This document shows, piece after piece, positions 40,643 to 53,585 of a stretch of DNA of 64,000 nucleotides (positions are counted from its first letter, which is position 1; each line of letters begins with the position of its first letter). This DNA is from Tetrahymena elliotti 4EA (Eukaryota; Ciliophora; Oligohymenophorea; Hymenostomatida; Tetrahymenidae), in contig JH720340.1 of the NCBI GenBank assembly GCA_000231825.2, positions 62,001 through 126,000 of the forward strand, given 5' to 3'. Under the pieces are notes generated by a model. It did no database searches. It had not been told where the DNA came from and saw only the letters and a list, made by a program, of their open reading frames with translations. The position numbers were made by a program, and so were the translations under genes.

Positions 40643-42932
40643 TTTTATAATTTTTAAGATTCTATTCTCAGATATTTTAAATAAAAAACTTTATCTCAAG
40701 CTAAACCAGCTGAATAGATGGTTGGTTATTAGAGATTCAACTAAACTAATAAATTATCTATTTTTCAAATATTGCTGTCTTTTCTTGCTTCTCTAAAGTT
40801 CAGCAATACTTAAATTGAACTATTTTTATTAAAAACAAAAAATTATAAATATTGATGCTTAATAATAATAATGAATAATATTTTTTTCAGAGAATATGAT
40901 TATTTAAAAGTAAAATATTTTCTGAAAGAAATGTGGCAAAAATTTTATAGCTTTTGTGGTAATTTAATAATTAATTACTCTTTTGTGTATCTTTTTTGGA
41001 TGATATTGATTTTAATATTGTTTTGTTTATTGCGTTAAAATAGGCTTAGAATACTAAAAGTCAAATATATGTATATATTTAAATGTTTATTAATCAATAA
41101 TTTAATAAGGTTATATATCTTGTTTTTTTATAAACTAAAACAAACATTGAACATCAAAAAAATAGAAAGCTTTATAATAGTAAAAATATTATTTTTTTAT
41201 ATTTAAGACAAAAAGAACCAAGAAATAATACAAAAAAATCCTTCCTTCTACAATCTTTTTTAATTATTTTTACTTAAAAGCAATTGTAGAAATTAATGAA
41301 CACCAATAAATAAATAAATAAAAATAATTCTTTATTAATATAATAAGAAAATCAATCAAAAGTTAAATTCTTCTTCAAAAAAAAAAAATTAAATTTTAAA
41401 AATAATAATAATCCTTGTTATAACTGTATGTAGCCTTAATAAGCAGTACCCTAGGGTACTATACATATATATATAATATTATCAAACAATCAAACTTTCA
41501 CATTACTCTTTATTTTTATTATATTTTAAATTAAATTTGAATGCTTTCATATTCATAATTTATGGAATAAACAATATCATAAATATCTAAAAAGACAAAA
41601 AATAATGAGGAAAAAAATATTTCTCTTTTTCTATGTATCTTTATTTTGATTTGTGTTTCATTTATAAGTATTTTTAAAATATGAAATCCTTAAAATAAGT
41701 TTCAAAACTGAAAAATAATTTTAATTTATTAGCTTAAATGTAAAAATGCAAATAAATTATAAAAAAATACAAATATTTTATTAGATCCTACACTTTTTAT
41801 AATTCGTAAGTGCTTTTTTCTATTTCAAAAAAAGAAAAATTCTATTCATATTATTTTAGTAATTTAACAAGTTATCTTTTTCAATAACAATGTCATTAAG
41901 ATTTTATTAAAAATAAAAATTAAAAAGACAAAAAAAATTTAGAATATTTTAGAATTAAAAGACATTTTTTTAATTAATAGAAGATTTTTTTTATTAATTT
42001 GAAGACATTTTTTGATTTATGTGAAGACATCCATAAAATATGGAAGTGACCAACAAAAATCTAATTATTTAAAAATTTAAGAGACAAAATATTTGTTTTA
42101 TTTTAAATATAATTTCTATAAAAAGAATTCATTTATGGGTTTTCAAAAATTAATATTAATTACTAGATTTTGGTAATAAATAAACAATTCATGATGATAG
42201 ATGTTTAAAATAAAACAATAATTATTTATTTACAAATGATAATTATTAAAATTTAATTTAAACAGATAAAACTTAGATTTTAGTTTAGATGAATCTAATA
42301 TTATAATAGAATTTTCATTTAAAATTATCTTAAAATGGGTTGATAACAATAAAATTTTTTCATAAGAATTAGTTGATTTTATTTAAGAAATTTATCCTTT
42401 TTAATGTGTAATCTACAATCTCAATAAAGAATCATAATAAATAACAACAAATTTTTTAATTTTTAGAAGATTTAAGTATTAGAACCGTTCAATATGTGGT
42501 TGGATGGAAAATTGAAACTGTATTAAAAATACTTGAAAGAATTTTACATTAAAGTAAAGCTGATCACATAATTCTAAGAAAATGTTGATGATCAAATTAA
42601 GAAGTGCTGAAATATTATTATATTTATTGTATTAGATAAAGTAATTTGATGGTATTTATTCTTTGTAGTCAAATATAATATTTTGTAAATACGTAAGATA
42701 AAAAATAAAACATACTTAGATTGCAGATTATTAGATCAAAATTTATCCCCCACAAATTTAAAAAACAAAAATACTTTTTTAATAAATGCCTTTTGTATGG
42801 GTAACTAACTACTATATTATGCTCTTTAAATACTTTTTTCAGTATTAAATATTATCTCTAATAATTAATTAATTAATAATAATAATAAATAAGACAAAAC
42901 CATCAAAAAATTTCAATTGTTTAGAAGATTAG
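40643..42932. other. A+T-rich stretch between divergent genes
   Basis: About 2.3 kb holding the promoters of the B-box/LOTUS gene (-) and the next plus-strand gene. It contains a short AT dinucleotide run near 41465-41480 and many A or T runs. No coding frame was supported. Confidence 0.55.
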
Positions 42933-43556
42933 ATGAGCAACTCTTTGAACATAGACAACGATTCAAATTCTAAATTTCCTAATTTTTCATAATCTAATTC
43001 AAACACTAGATATGAATAAATTGATATAGATCCAGTGGAAGAAAAAATACTTTTTAGTTAAGATGAATAAGTAACTTCTAGTTTATTCAATTAAAATAAT
43101 CCCAGACTCAGCCTTATTTGTAGTTAGTCCTCTCAAATAAATTAAAAAAATAAAAACTAAGTTCATTAATCTAATTTCAAATTTTTTCAGAATTTGTTAG
43201 TGCAAGATTCCAAACTATCATAAAACATGAAAGATTAGTTACTTTAATAAGAGAACAATTATCATTTAATCACCAAATAAATTGATATACCATATGAATA
43301 ATAGTATAATTAATATAGAGATAAATATTAACATTATAACTACTAAGCAGAGTCTAGTTCACTTCAAAATATGAACAGATCAACAGGAAGTTCATCAAAT
43401 TCTACTAAAAAGATTGATACTTTTTCAAGTTAAGAAAACCAAGCAAATTTTACAAAATTACACAATATGTAGAATTAAAAAAATAATTAAATTTCATAGG
43501 TCATACAATCTATGAGCTTCCAAGAGACTGAGTAATCAAAATAAAAATAAATTTGA
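42933..43556 (+). CDS. Q/N/S-rich protein of unknown function
   Basis: A single frame of 207 codons from ATG 42933 to TGA 43554-43556, starting MSNSLNIDNDSNSKFPNFSQ. It is rich in Ser, Asn, Gln and Tyr throughout, without membrane segments or recognisable motifs. It is probably disordered. The next gene begins 82 bases after its stop; I found no GT donor near the end that would join the two in frame, so they are annotated separately, but one spliced gene remains possible. Confidence 0.55.
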
Positions 43557-43638
43557 AATATATTTAATATTTTTAAATAATAGTCTAGAAATAATCAAAC
43601 AAAAAGATAATAAATATAACTTATATTATACATTAAAT

Positions 43639-44256
43639 ATGGAAAATCTTAATAGAATGCTTGAATCTGCAAAAAAGGTTTATTATGAAGATTATAAGAT
43701 AGAAAAAAAAGAAAATGGTATAGATCAGAATTTTGAAAGAGAGAAAGAAAATTATTTTAAGAAATTAAATGAAATAATTAAACATATGGAAGAACTTTAG
43801 ATGTCGAATAAAAATTTTAAATAACAAGAGTAACTAAAACTAATACTTTTGATTCAACTAGCGCATTTAATTTATAACCACAAATATTTGCAATTTAATT
43901 TGTAGAAAAAAAATATTAAAAAATAACAGGAAAAAAATGCTCAATAAAATAAGAAAAGTGTATTAAAATATTTACCATGCTTTTGTGGTAAAAAATATTT
44001 TAAATAATCCCCTTTGTATAATCACCAAAATAAAAAACATGGGATAAAGAAGTTAAACTGGATATGTTAAGTGATAATACCAACTAAAACTGGGGCAGGT
44101 TCAGATTTTTATGAGTATAAATAGCAATACACTCAAATGTTTGAATAATATCTTGATGAATAATCTATTATTTCAGAAGAAATAGAGCTCTAAGATAGTA
44201 ACTATTATTTAGATAAAGTAATATACTTGTTGCTAGAATAAAAAATAATAAGATGA
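43639..44256 (+). CDS. small protein with a C2H2-like zinc finger
   Basis: A single frame of 205 codons from ATG 43639 to TGA 44254-44256. The first half is charged and probably coiled (MENLNRMLESAKKVYYEDYK, then EREKENYFKKLNEIIKHMEE). At residues of about 112-140 is LPCFCGKKYFKQSPLYNHQNKKH, with Cys-x-Cys, a spacing of twelve, then His-x4-His, a variant C2H2 finger; it is followed by a basic patch and an aromatic residue (GIKKLNW). The C-terminal part is acidic. A nucleic-acid-binding role is plausible for the finger, but only one is present. Confidence 0.6.
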
Positions 44257-45049
44257 AATTTAGATTCAAAAAATAAAGTTATTTATTATAATTTTTTTAA
44301 AAAGAAAATATATAAAATGTATTTTATCTATTTTTAATTTTTCACTCAAAACTATTTACTCCAATTTTAATCTTGTTTGTTGTTTTGTTTTGTTTTTTAA
44401 TTTTTAATTTTTCCTTTTTTTCTCATTTAAAATTTTAACTTTTTTAGAAATATTTTACTGAAATTTTTGTATTTTTTGCACATATTTTTGCCTAAAAGGT
44501 AAATAAGGATTTTACTTTTTGAGCATTTCAATAAACTTAGTGATTTGAAAAAATCTTGGCAATTTCAGCTAATTGAAAATCCCTATCAAAAAACTAATAA
44601 AGAATGAGGTAATAAATTGAAGTGATAGTATGATATTCTTTTTTTACTCTTTTTATGTTATCATCATTTAGAGGAGGAAAACCATAGATTTTTATTTATT
44701 TCAAATATTTAAATTTAGTAAATTTTCTCAATTTCTAAATAGTGTTTTATGTTCTAAAATAAGATAATAAGTAAATTGTGGATCAATTAAAAACCAATTT
44801 TAACCAAACTTAAAAAATGTAGAATGCAAATTAGCTTTATTAAATTTTAATTAAAAACTTACATATAAAATCTTCTAATAAAAGTTATGATTGTACTTTT
44901 TGTTAACAATAAGTCCTACCAATTTAATCAATCAATAATTCATTAATAATTATTTACTTTATGTAAATCTAAAAATCGAAAAATTTTGTTATAACTTTTA
45001 AAATTAAAATATCAATCAAAATAAATTTTTGAAATAAAGAGACAAAAAA
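44257..45049. other. A+T-rich intergenic stretch
   Basis: It lies between two plus-strand genes and should hold the downstream gene's promoter. It includes T-rich runs near 44.33-44.46 kb. Nothing else was recognised. Confidence 0.6.
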
Positions 45050-47262
45050 ATGAATTAGATCATTTGTTTTATAAAATTCATTGACATATATGGTCAAAAC
45101 GTACAAATGAATTTCAAATAAAGCCCTGTTTATAAAACAATATATGGAGGTATAGTTACAATTATAATTGGTTGCTGTTTTATAGCTGAATGTTACTTTT
45201 TTGGCTCGATTTTGATTCATAGACTTGATCCTTCCATTATCACATAAGAAAGGTCAGTTAAGTCTGCAGCTAGAATTAATATAACTAATTCTAATATTTT
45301 TGCTATGTTTGGTATCTCTAATGGAGCTTCTCAGATATGGTCTGATCCTTCAATATTTTGAATGTATGCTGTTTAATAGGTATTATAAATTATAAAAGAT
45401 AAAAACACTGGAGAAGAGTTAAGATCATTAATTTCTCATAATAGAACAATGAAAATATGTGAAGAGACTGATATAGCAATACCAGAAGTTAAACCATATT
45501 TTAATAAATTAAATTTAACTAATCTTTATTGTTTAGAATAAGGGTAGGATATATATATGGAAGGGGATTATGATGCTTCTAGCTTTGTATAATTGTTTGT
45601 TTACGTAGAAAAGTGTTCTAATGGGACTGATCCTAATATTATTTGTAAGCCTATTGATATAATAAACAAAGAACTATAACTCAAAAAAATATAAATCTTT
45701 TTATCAAATACAATAGTAGATCCATTAGATTATGAACACCCTTTTTCTTCTAAAGGTATTAATCTCTATACTTAGACATCTTCAAATTTTCCTAAAGAAG
45801 TTCAACTTTATTTTACTAACTAGTATATTAAAGATAATGTAGGATTTATGTTCAGATAAATAGAAAAAAAACATAATTTTGTATTTACCATGTAGTAAGA
45901 AACATCATTTTTTAGTAATTATAATGTCCTTGTTTGCGTTTTAATTAGACTCCAAAAATAAAAAGAAAATTTAATATAAAGAAGGTATTAAAAATTTTAA
46001 GAAATTGTTGCATAGATAGGTGGTCTTATGAAGTTGTTAACAACCATAGGTTCAATGATAACATATCTCTTTACTTCACTTTATTTGTTTAAAGCTGTTG
46101 ATGATACAATCCTTATTTATGATGATTCTAATATTTAAAAAATTTTAAAGTGTAAATTAAACAGTAAAAGAAAAAAAAAAGAAAAGTAAATTAAAAGGAT
46201 CTTAATAATAAGTTAATTAAAGTGAAAAAAATTCAGATTAATAATTCTAGAATAGCAATCTCCAATAGGTAAATAGCCTTTGTAACTTTGAGTATGGAGA
46301 ACAAAAAAATGGCGATTCCTCCTAAGTTTTGAATAAATTAGAAAGCAAGAAAAGTAAATCACCTATAATCAATAATCTATCAAACTAAAACTAATATCTA
46401 ATAAGCTAATTTAAATTTAAGCAATCTTTTCAAGAGTATCAAAAACTATATGAATTATAATTTCTTAGATTATTTTAAATAAATTTTTATAAAGTCCTTA
46501 CAAAATTATGACTACAGAGCAAAATTAGTCTAAAAAGGTATGAAAATAATAGAAAAGCAACTTGATATAACTTTTATCATTAACAAATTAAATGAGATAG
46601 ATAAGCTGAAAGCAGTTATCTTTAACAAAGATTAACAAAAATTATTTGATTGCATCAATAGGCCCATAGTTTCTGATGAATATTTATTCGAAAATCAAGA
46701 CAATTTCAGTTTATCTCAAATTCAAATAAATACTTCAAACCAAACAAATACTTAATTATAAAAACCTAAACCAGATAGAGAAAATAGGATATCATATGAT
46801 ATATAAATTAAAAAACATGAATCATGTAAAATTAAAGAGGCTGTTTAAGGAATTTAGAACTTGATGAGAAATAAAAGATTAACAAAAATAGATAAATAAC
46901 TAATTTCAATTATAAATCCTAATTTGTTGATACATTTTTAACTATAAAAATGTAGTAATAGTACATCAATATATTAAAATAATGAGGCAAACTCAAAAAG
47001 ATTGAGTGTTTCTATATTCTAAAATTATTAAGGTGAAATTGATGAAAAATCTAGGAAGTTGGATCCAGAAATATTTAAAAATTAATAAATAAATATAAGT
47101 AAATAAAATCCTTAGATTATCATGTCATTAAATACCATGAAATCTCTAGGTTAAGCTTACAATACAAATAAAAACCTGAAGTAAGTTTATAAATTCAATT
47201 ACTAAATAATATAAAATTATTTTTAAATATACTTTAGAAAAGAATAGACAGAAGATCAATGA
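45050..47262 (+). CDS. ciliate-type two-segment membrane protein, with in-frame TGA
   Basis: Model: 45050-46149, 46223-46353 and 46406-47262; the introns keep phase and the length is 695 codons before the final TGA. The first hydrophobic segment is at residues of about 30-55 (TIYGGIVTIIIGCCFIAECY), and a second follows IVAQIGGLMKLLTTIGSMI near 46.0-46.1 kb. Between them is a long probably extracytoplasmic region with several Cys. The cytoplasmic tail contains EKQLDITFIINKLNEIDKLK, which I recognise from a large, functionally uncharacterised ciliate family of such membrane proteins. In the first exon TGA occurs in frame at 45359-45361 (after WSDPSIF, before MYAVQQVLQII). An alternative 87-nt intron, 45312-45398, would remove it and keep frame, but would also delete residues that look family-typical. 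So the gene may be intact with that intron, recoded, or a recent pseudogene. Confidence 0.65.
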
Positions 47263-49640
47263 TAAAAATATTCTTATTCTATCAAGAAATTAAATTTTTT
47301 AAATTAATTTTCATTTCAGAATCAGTTTAAAAAAACTTTAAAGTTCTCTAATCTATTCCAAACATAATATGAATTATATATGTTTATGCTTGAAAATTAT
47401 CTTAAATTAAAAATATTAATTTATTAAATATTTCTTTAGTTTCTTTCTATTTAAATTATTAGCCCAAAGCTATTTGATTTTTCAATTTAGAATTTGAGTC
47501 TCATTCTTCAGTTATTTATTTCAAGTCAAGCATGGTGGCTAAGTAGAATCAAGTTGGGTTCATAACTCAAAAGAGAGTTTGTAGATAAATATTTTAATTA
47601 TTTATTTGTTTTTTAAATGAATTTTATGAGCCTTAGTTTAAATATTTTTTTAATCAAATCATCATTTAAAAAGGATTCAATAAAATAAGTTGGAGTTATT
47701 TTGACCAAGATCTAATTTATTCCTGTTATTTTCATGTAAAATGAATAAATTATTTTAAAATACTATGCTATAGAAGGATAAAAAGTTGAAGATTAAATAA
47801 ATATAAGTTAAACTCAATCAGTGATTGAAACTTAGATAATCTAGAAAGATACTATCAATTATTAAGATATTTAGGAATTGGAATTTTTTATGATATTTCA
47901 TATTGGAAAACTTAGAAAAATATATTACCAACAATAATATCTCAAATGAAAAAGGAAAGTCAAAAAATATAAAAACTCAAAACTCATTTGGGATCTAATT
48001 TTATTTTTTTTCTTTCATTCATTCTCTCTTATTTCAATCTTAACTTATTTTTTTGATCTTAAAAAATTAATAATTTAAAACTACAGATATCCTCATAAAT
48101 TAATACTTCAATTTACTGGGTAAAAAAAAAGATTATGCGAAAAAATTCCTTTTTTAAAATACCTTATTTATTTATATGAGTTTTACCACACTAAATTTAT
48201 CAATTTTTTAAAAATCCCTCATTTCCCATTCTACTTCCTTATCAAAGTAATAATATCTTTATTCATTCTTGAATTAAATTGAATATGGTGTTCCTTATCA
48301 AAGATGAATGATAAATTTATATGAATCATAAAAATATTTCTCTTTAATACTAATCTTATTAGGTTTTATGATAAAAATTATTATAAAGATTCCAAAATTG
48401 CTGTTATTTATTTTGGATTTTGGATGGTTAAATTATTCTAATTTTCAATTGTTACGGCTTAACTTTACTGTAATAAAATTTTTTCATGAAAACTAATTAT
48501 GTTGGTAAATTTATAAATTTACATTTAAATGTAATTTTTAAATTTGTTACATTCAGCACAATAAAACAATTAGGTTTCAACTTATTACTGTAATCTTTGA
48601 GTAGTGGTTAAATAGGGTAGATACTGACTGAAAATAAATAAGATATTAGAAAAGCAATTAAAATGAAACCAAATATTTGAAAAAGACAGTTCTAATTTGT
48701 ACCAAATTTTTCATCATAAATGATAACATAATTTTTTATATCCCTTTAAAAATATATCTTTGATCTTTATATCATTTTTTTTATTTTTGCCTTAATATCC
48801 AATGCTCTTATTATGTCACTGCTAATTTTAGAATAAAATTATTTTGTTCAGAAGTATTTTGGGCTGGTTATAGGATGACTTTATATTATTTTAAAATAGA
48901 TTTTATTATTATTTAATGTTTCAATAATTTAAGTTTCTATCATTTGTATCTGTTTTAAAAACAATAAAATTAGAGTAATATTTTAGGGTAAATTTTAAAT
49001 TTAGTTTTTAAAAAATGTCATGATGGATGGAAAAACTTATTTTTCTTAAAATATTTGAATACTTTCCTTTGATCATATAATTTATAGTTCGTTTAACTGG
49101 AACTATTATTTAATTTCTCCAAGAATAAAATTCCTGATATTTAATTACAACTTTTAAAATTAATTTGGATTCTTCTCTTGATTAATAAAATTGGATTTAG
49201 TTAGTTTTATCACTAAATTAGGACTTTTTGTGGTAATTGATTAGTTTCTCAATTAACTTTTTTATATGGAAATTATAAATTGAAAATAACTTTGGAGCAA
49301 TTAAATTTAGAAAAATTTGACTTCATATATAATAAATGAATAAATAAAAAATATTTTTTACAAAAATAGAGAATAAAACTTTTACAAATCCAAAAATTAT
49401 ACAAGAATCTGATTCTAAGATTCAATAAAATATAATTTCAGGCTTAACATTAAAGTTTAACTTACATAAAAAATTAATTTAAAATCTTATATAAAGGTTT
49501 AAGAAAAATAAATTAAAACAGCAGCTTACAGTTTATTTTCTATTGTCCATAGTTATTTAAATAATAGTTGAGTTTTTAATTGAATTTATATAAAATCATA
49601 ATATTTAAAAGATAATAATAATAATAGCAGTAATTAGAAA
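47263..49640. other. A+T-rich stretch with one unexplained open frame
   Basis: Mostly featureless A+T-rich DNA upstream of the first GCL copy. From 47320 to 47949 (+) one frame is free of TGA for 209 codons and reads partly hydrophobic sequence with Gln (LAQ-poor, many Ile/Leu/Phe), but it has no good start, no motif and no in-phase join to the preceding gene. It may be chance or a decayed exon. Confidence 0.4.
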
Positions 49641-51494
49641 ATGGTACAGCTTAACGAAGAAGAATAAGTTTAGCCTTTGAGTTTTAAGGAAAGCTAAGAT
49701 TACTAAGACATATACAAAGGTATAGCTATTAGCTAATTTTTAAAACTATATAAGAAGTACTAAAACTACACACTATCAGAATAATTGAATGAAAGCTAGC
49801 ATCCTATGTCAATTTTATGGGGAGATGAAATTGAAAGTTAGATTGTTAGACTTGACCATGTAAATTAAAAGGTTTATATGGTTTATGACAACTAGCAGCT
49901 ATTTGAATATTTTGATAAAAATTAAGATACTCAATCATTTAGTCTTTAACCTGAATATGGCTCTTATTAGATTGAAACAACACCAAGATTTCCCTATTGC
50001 AGTTTGAGTGATCTATCAAATATACTAGAAAATATCAGGTAAAGAAACTGTGAGCTATAGACTTACCTTAAATAAAATGAAAAAATTATCAATATCCCAA
50101 TATTTCCACTTTATGGCTAGGACTTGCAATACTTTGAAAAAAAAGATGGCTAAGACTTTACTAATTCGGTAACTTAAAGTAAATTTATTGATGATAGAAT
50201 GATTAATAATCATCCATTCTTCCATCATGTTACTTAAACTGGTACTTAGAGATCAGGTTCAACCCCTTTAATTAAAATACCTATATTTAAGGATATTAAT
50301 ACAAGCTTTTAAGCAACAGACTCTGAACCTTATCCTGGCTATATTTATATGGACTCTGCTCTCTATGGAGCTGCCTGCTGTCTTTAAGCAACTTTTACTG
50401 CTAGAGATATAAAATAAGCTAGAAGATTATATGATTAATTATCAATCTTAGGTCCTATTTTCCTTTCTATGACAGCTGCCACACCTATACATAAAGGATA
50501 TTTGGCTAATACAGATACTAAGTGGTAAGTGCTGTCTTAATGCTTTGATAACAGAACTTCAGAAGAGTTAGATAGTAAATCTAATAAATTTATTCCTAAA
50601 AGTAGATGGGAGTCTATCTCTTTGTATATTAGTGATGAAGATAGAAATTATAAAGAGTATAATAATATCTAAATTTAGTAATTGAGTGAAAAGTTAATTA
50701 ATTATATTCAAGAAGAATCATAGAAAATAGGTTTAAAATTAGATTAAAAATTAGAAAATTTCCTCGCTTTTCTATTTCACCAAGATTCCTTATACATCAG
50801 TAAAAAAGATATAGAAAACAAAAACGGAAATGACACTTCCCATTTTAATTTGATGTAAGCTATGAATTTACATTCTGTCAGACTAAGACCACCTCCACAT
50901 TTTGATAGTAAAATAGGATGGAGAGTAGAATTTAGAACAGGAGATATTTAAGTAACTGATGAAGAAAATGCAGCTTTTTTGATGCTCATATATATACTGG
51001 GAAGATTATTTTATGAATCAGAAGAAATTAATTTTTACATTCCATTGAGTTATGTGGAAGAAAATTATCTCAGATCATAGAAAGCAAATAGTATTGTTGA
51101 TCAAAAATTTTATTTTAGAACAAATATATTTGATTAAAACAAACCTATCATAGAAGAGTTAACAATTAATGAATTATTTTTTGGTAAAGATCAAGCTTTT
51201 GAAGGGTTTTATTAAGTATCTGAAAGAATCTGGAAAGAAATGGAAATTAAAGCCTATGGGAGAGAAAACATTCAATAGAATCACTACTTTTAAAAAACAT
51301 TTTAATTCATTAAAGATAAAACAAATGGAAATAGAATGACAACAGCAAGTTGGATTCGCTAATTTGTTTAAAAGCACCCAGATTATTAAAAAGATAGTAG
51401 AGTTACTAGCAATATTGCTTATGATCTCATAAATACTCTTTCATAAATTGCTGAAAAATAGATATCAGAAGAAAATTTTTCCAACATATTTTGA
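49641..51494 (+). CDS. GCLC: glutamate-cysteine ligase catalytic subunit, copy 1
   Basis: An intronless frame of 617 codons from ATG 49641 to TGA 51492-51494. Glutamate-cysteine ligase makes gamma-glutamylcysteine from Glu, Cys and ATP, the committed step of glutathione synthesis. Conserved blocks in order are ILWGDEIESQIVRLDHVN, PEYGSYQIETTPRFPYCSLS, VKIP-like LIKIPIFKDIN, PGYIYMDSALYGAACCLQAT, ARRLYDQLSILGPIFLSMTA with ATPIHKGYLANTD, KSRWESISLYI, MNLHSVRLRPPPH, IGWRVEFRTGDIQVTDEENA and, near the end, TASWIRQFVQKHPDY. All agree with the eukaryotic (GCLC/Gsh1) class rather than the bacterial one, and the length is close to animal GCLC. Two related copies follow downstream (a pseudogene and an intact gene), which makes this the first member of a tandem array. 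Confidence 0.96.
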
Positions 51495-52118
51495 GCAGAA
51501 ATAGTCAAACGTTTTTACTAAAAAATAAATTAATTTAAATTTATTTGTTTCGATGAATTTTTTGACTAGTAAAATCAAAACATTAAAAAAAGTTTTTAAT
51601 TTTACTAATTTTTTAATATGTTTTTAATTTAGGTGCTTCTATTGATAATAATATAGATTTACAGTTTTATTATCAAAAATTATTTGATGTTTTTTTATTT
51701 CCACAAATAATCAGTTTTCAAAAAAGAAAATTCCCATCTGAAGCTGCTAGTATATTTATTTTTATATGATAGTGTTTTTAACTCTTGAAAATTATTTTTA
51801 TTTATTTAATTCTATTTGATATCTGATTGTTTAAACTTTAGATAAAAAGATTAAACCTCAATAATTTTTACTTTTAAGAAGGAATTTTTTAAAACTTTTT
51901 TTAAATTTCTCACAAGTTATTAATGCAAATTAATATTCATAATGATTGAAGATACTGTTATATTAAATTTTAAGCAAATAAAAATTGCTTAAAAGGAGTG
52001 AATAAATTATTTTTACTATTGAAGAATAATTCAGATTCATTGTGCTCATTTTCTAGCTTAAGAAATCAAATTTTCGTTATTAGATTTATAAAAGAAAAAG
52101 ATACAAGAAAAAATAAAA
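51495..52118. other. spacer between GCL copies 1 and 2
   Basis: About 0.6 kb of A+T-rich DNA. It presumably holds the former promoter of the decayed second copy. No obvious direct repeat with the spacer before copy 3 was seen by eye. Confidence 0.5.
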
Positions 52119-53585
52119 ATGGTAAAACTAAGCAAGGTGAACAAGATTAACTTGTAGAGTTTAATGAAATTTAGGAGTACTAAGATGATTACAAAAATTA
52201 AGCCATCAACCAATTTTTTAGACTTTATAAAAAGTTTTAAAATTATACTTTAGCTGATTAACTAAACGAAACTAACATCATATGTCAATTTTATGGGGGA
52301 GATGAAATAGAAGGATAGATAGTTAAGCTTGATCATGTTAATAAAAAGGTTTATATGGTTTATGACAACCAAAACCTATTTGATTCCTTTGATAAAGATA
52401 GTGATCTATACAATTTCAGTCTTTAGGCCGAATATGGCGCCTTTTAATATAAGACTACACCAAAGCTTCCTTATTGTACTTTTTGTGATATCTATTGTAT
52501 TAGAAAATGTATAATAAAGAAATTCTGAACTTAAATCCTATCTTAAAAAGGATGAAAAGCTTATTACTATGCCAATTTTCCCACTTTTTGGTTAGAAAAT
52601 TTGTAGTATTTCGAAAAGAAAGATGGTAAGAATTTAATAAATAATATTACTTAAAGTAAGTTTCAGGATAATAGATTAAGTATTTAAAGATTAGGATCAA
52701 TTCCTTCAGTTAAAATCCCCATTTTCAAGGATGCTAACACAAACTTTTTACCAACAGAATCAGAGCCTTATCCAGGTTTTATTTATATGGATAATTCGCT
52801 GTATCGAGCTGCTTGCTGCCTCTAAGCAACTTTTACTGCAAGAGATGTTAAATAAGGTAGAAGATTGTATGATTAATTATCAATCTTAGGTCCTCTTTTC
52901 CTTTCTATGACTGCTGCATCTCCCATACACAAAGGATATTTAGCTAGTACTGACACTAAATGGGATGCATTATGTTAATCTATTGATACTAGAACACATG
53001 AAGAAAAAAATAAAGAATCTGCAAATTACACTCCCAAAAGTGGTTGGGACTATATTTCTTTATTCATTAGCAATGAAGAAAGAAATTTAGACTAATACAA
53101 TAATGTCCAAGTTAGATAATTAAATTAAAAGCTATCTTCTTACTTAAAAGAAGAATAATAGGAAGTTGATTCAAAATTAGATTCAAAATTTGAGGAATTT
53201 TTGGCTTAGCTACTCAAGTAAGATGCTTTATGCTTTCATAAAAAAGATCTGTAAATTTAAATACAGATGACACCTCATTATTTAACCTAATTCAAGCTAT
53301 GAACTTACTCTCAATGAGGCTAAGATCTCCGCAAAGCTTAAACATTAAAATAGGGTGGAGAGTTGAATTCAGAACAGGAGATGTATAAATAACAGATGAA
53401 GAAAACGCAGCCTTTTTGATGCTTATATACATACTTGGAAGATTATTTTATGAATCAGATGAAATTAAATTTTATATTCCAATGAGTTACGTTGAAGAAA
53501 ATTATGTTAGGTTAGTCATCAAAAATAGACAGTGTTATCAATCAAAAATTTTATTTTAGGGCAAATGCGTTTGATTAAGGTATTT
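52119..53585 (+). pseudogene. glutamate-cysteine ligase, copy 2, frameshifted and truncated
   Basis: Clearly homologous to copies 1 and 3, most alike copy 3, from the ATG at 52119 onward, but broken many times. Relative to copy 3: one base is missing within the first 15 bases after the ATG; one base is lost near 52275 and one gained in a G run near 52296; the frame is disturbed again near 52480-52510, where a TGA appears; about 45 bases are missing near 52680; further shifts occur near 53225-53275; and similarity stops at about 53585, so the last fifth, including the conserved TASWIR region, is absent. The remaining blocks (MTAASPIHKGYLASTD, IGWRVEFRTGDVQITDEENA) are still easy to recognise, so decay is recent relative to the duplication. 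It cannot yield a full-length enzyme. Confidence 0.9.

Noticed and set aside
46150..46222. Apparent frameshift at a run of ten A in the membrane protein gene
   Set aside because: A 73-bp GT...AG intron covers the run and restores the frame exactly, so no frameshift is needed.
46354..46405. Second apparent frameshift in the same gene
   Set aside because: A 52-bp intron starting GTAAAT and ending AATAAG joins the two frames in phase.
47320..47949. 209-codon TGA-free frame on the plus strand after the membrane protein gene
   Set aside because: With only one stop codon such runs arise by chance in A+T-rich DNA; it has no start, no motif and no in-phase splice to the preceding exon.
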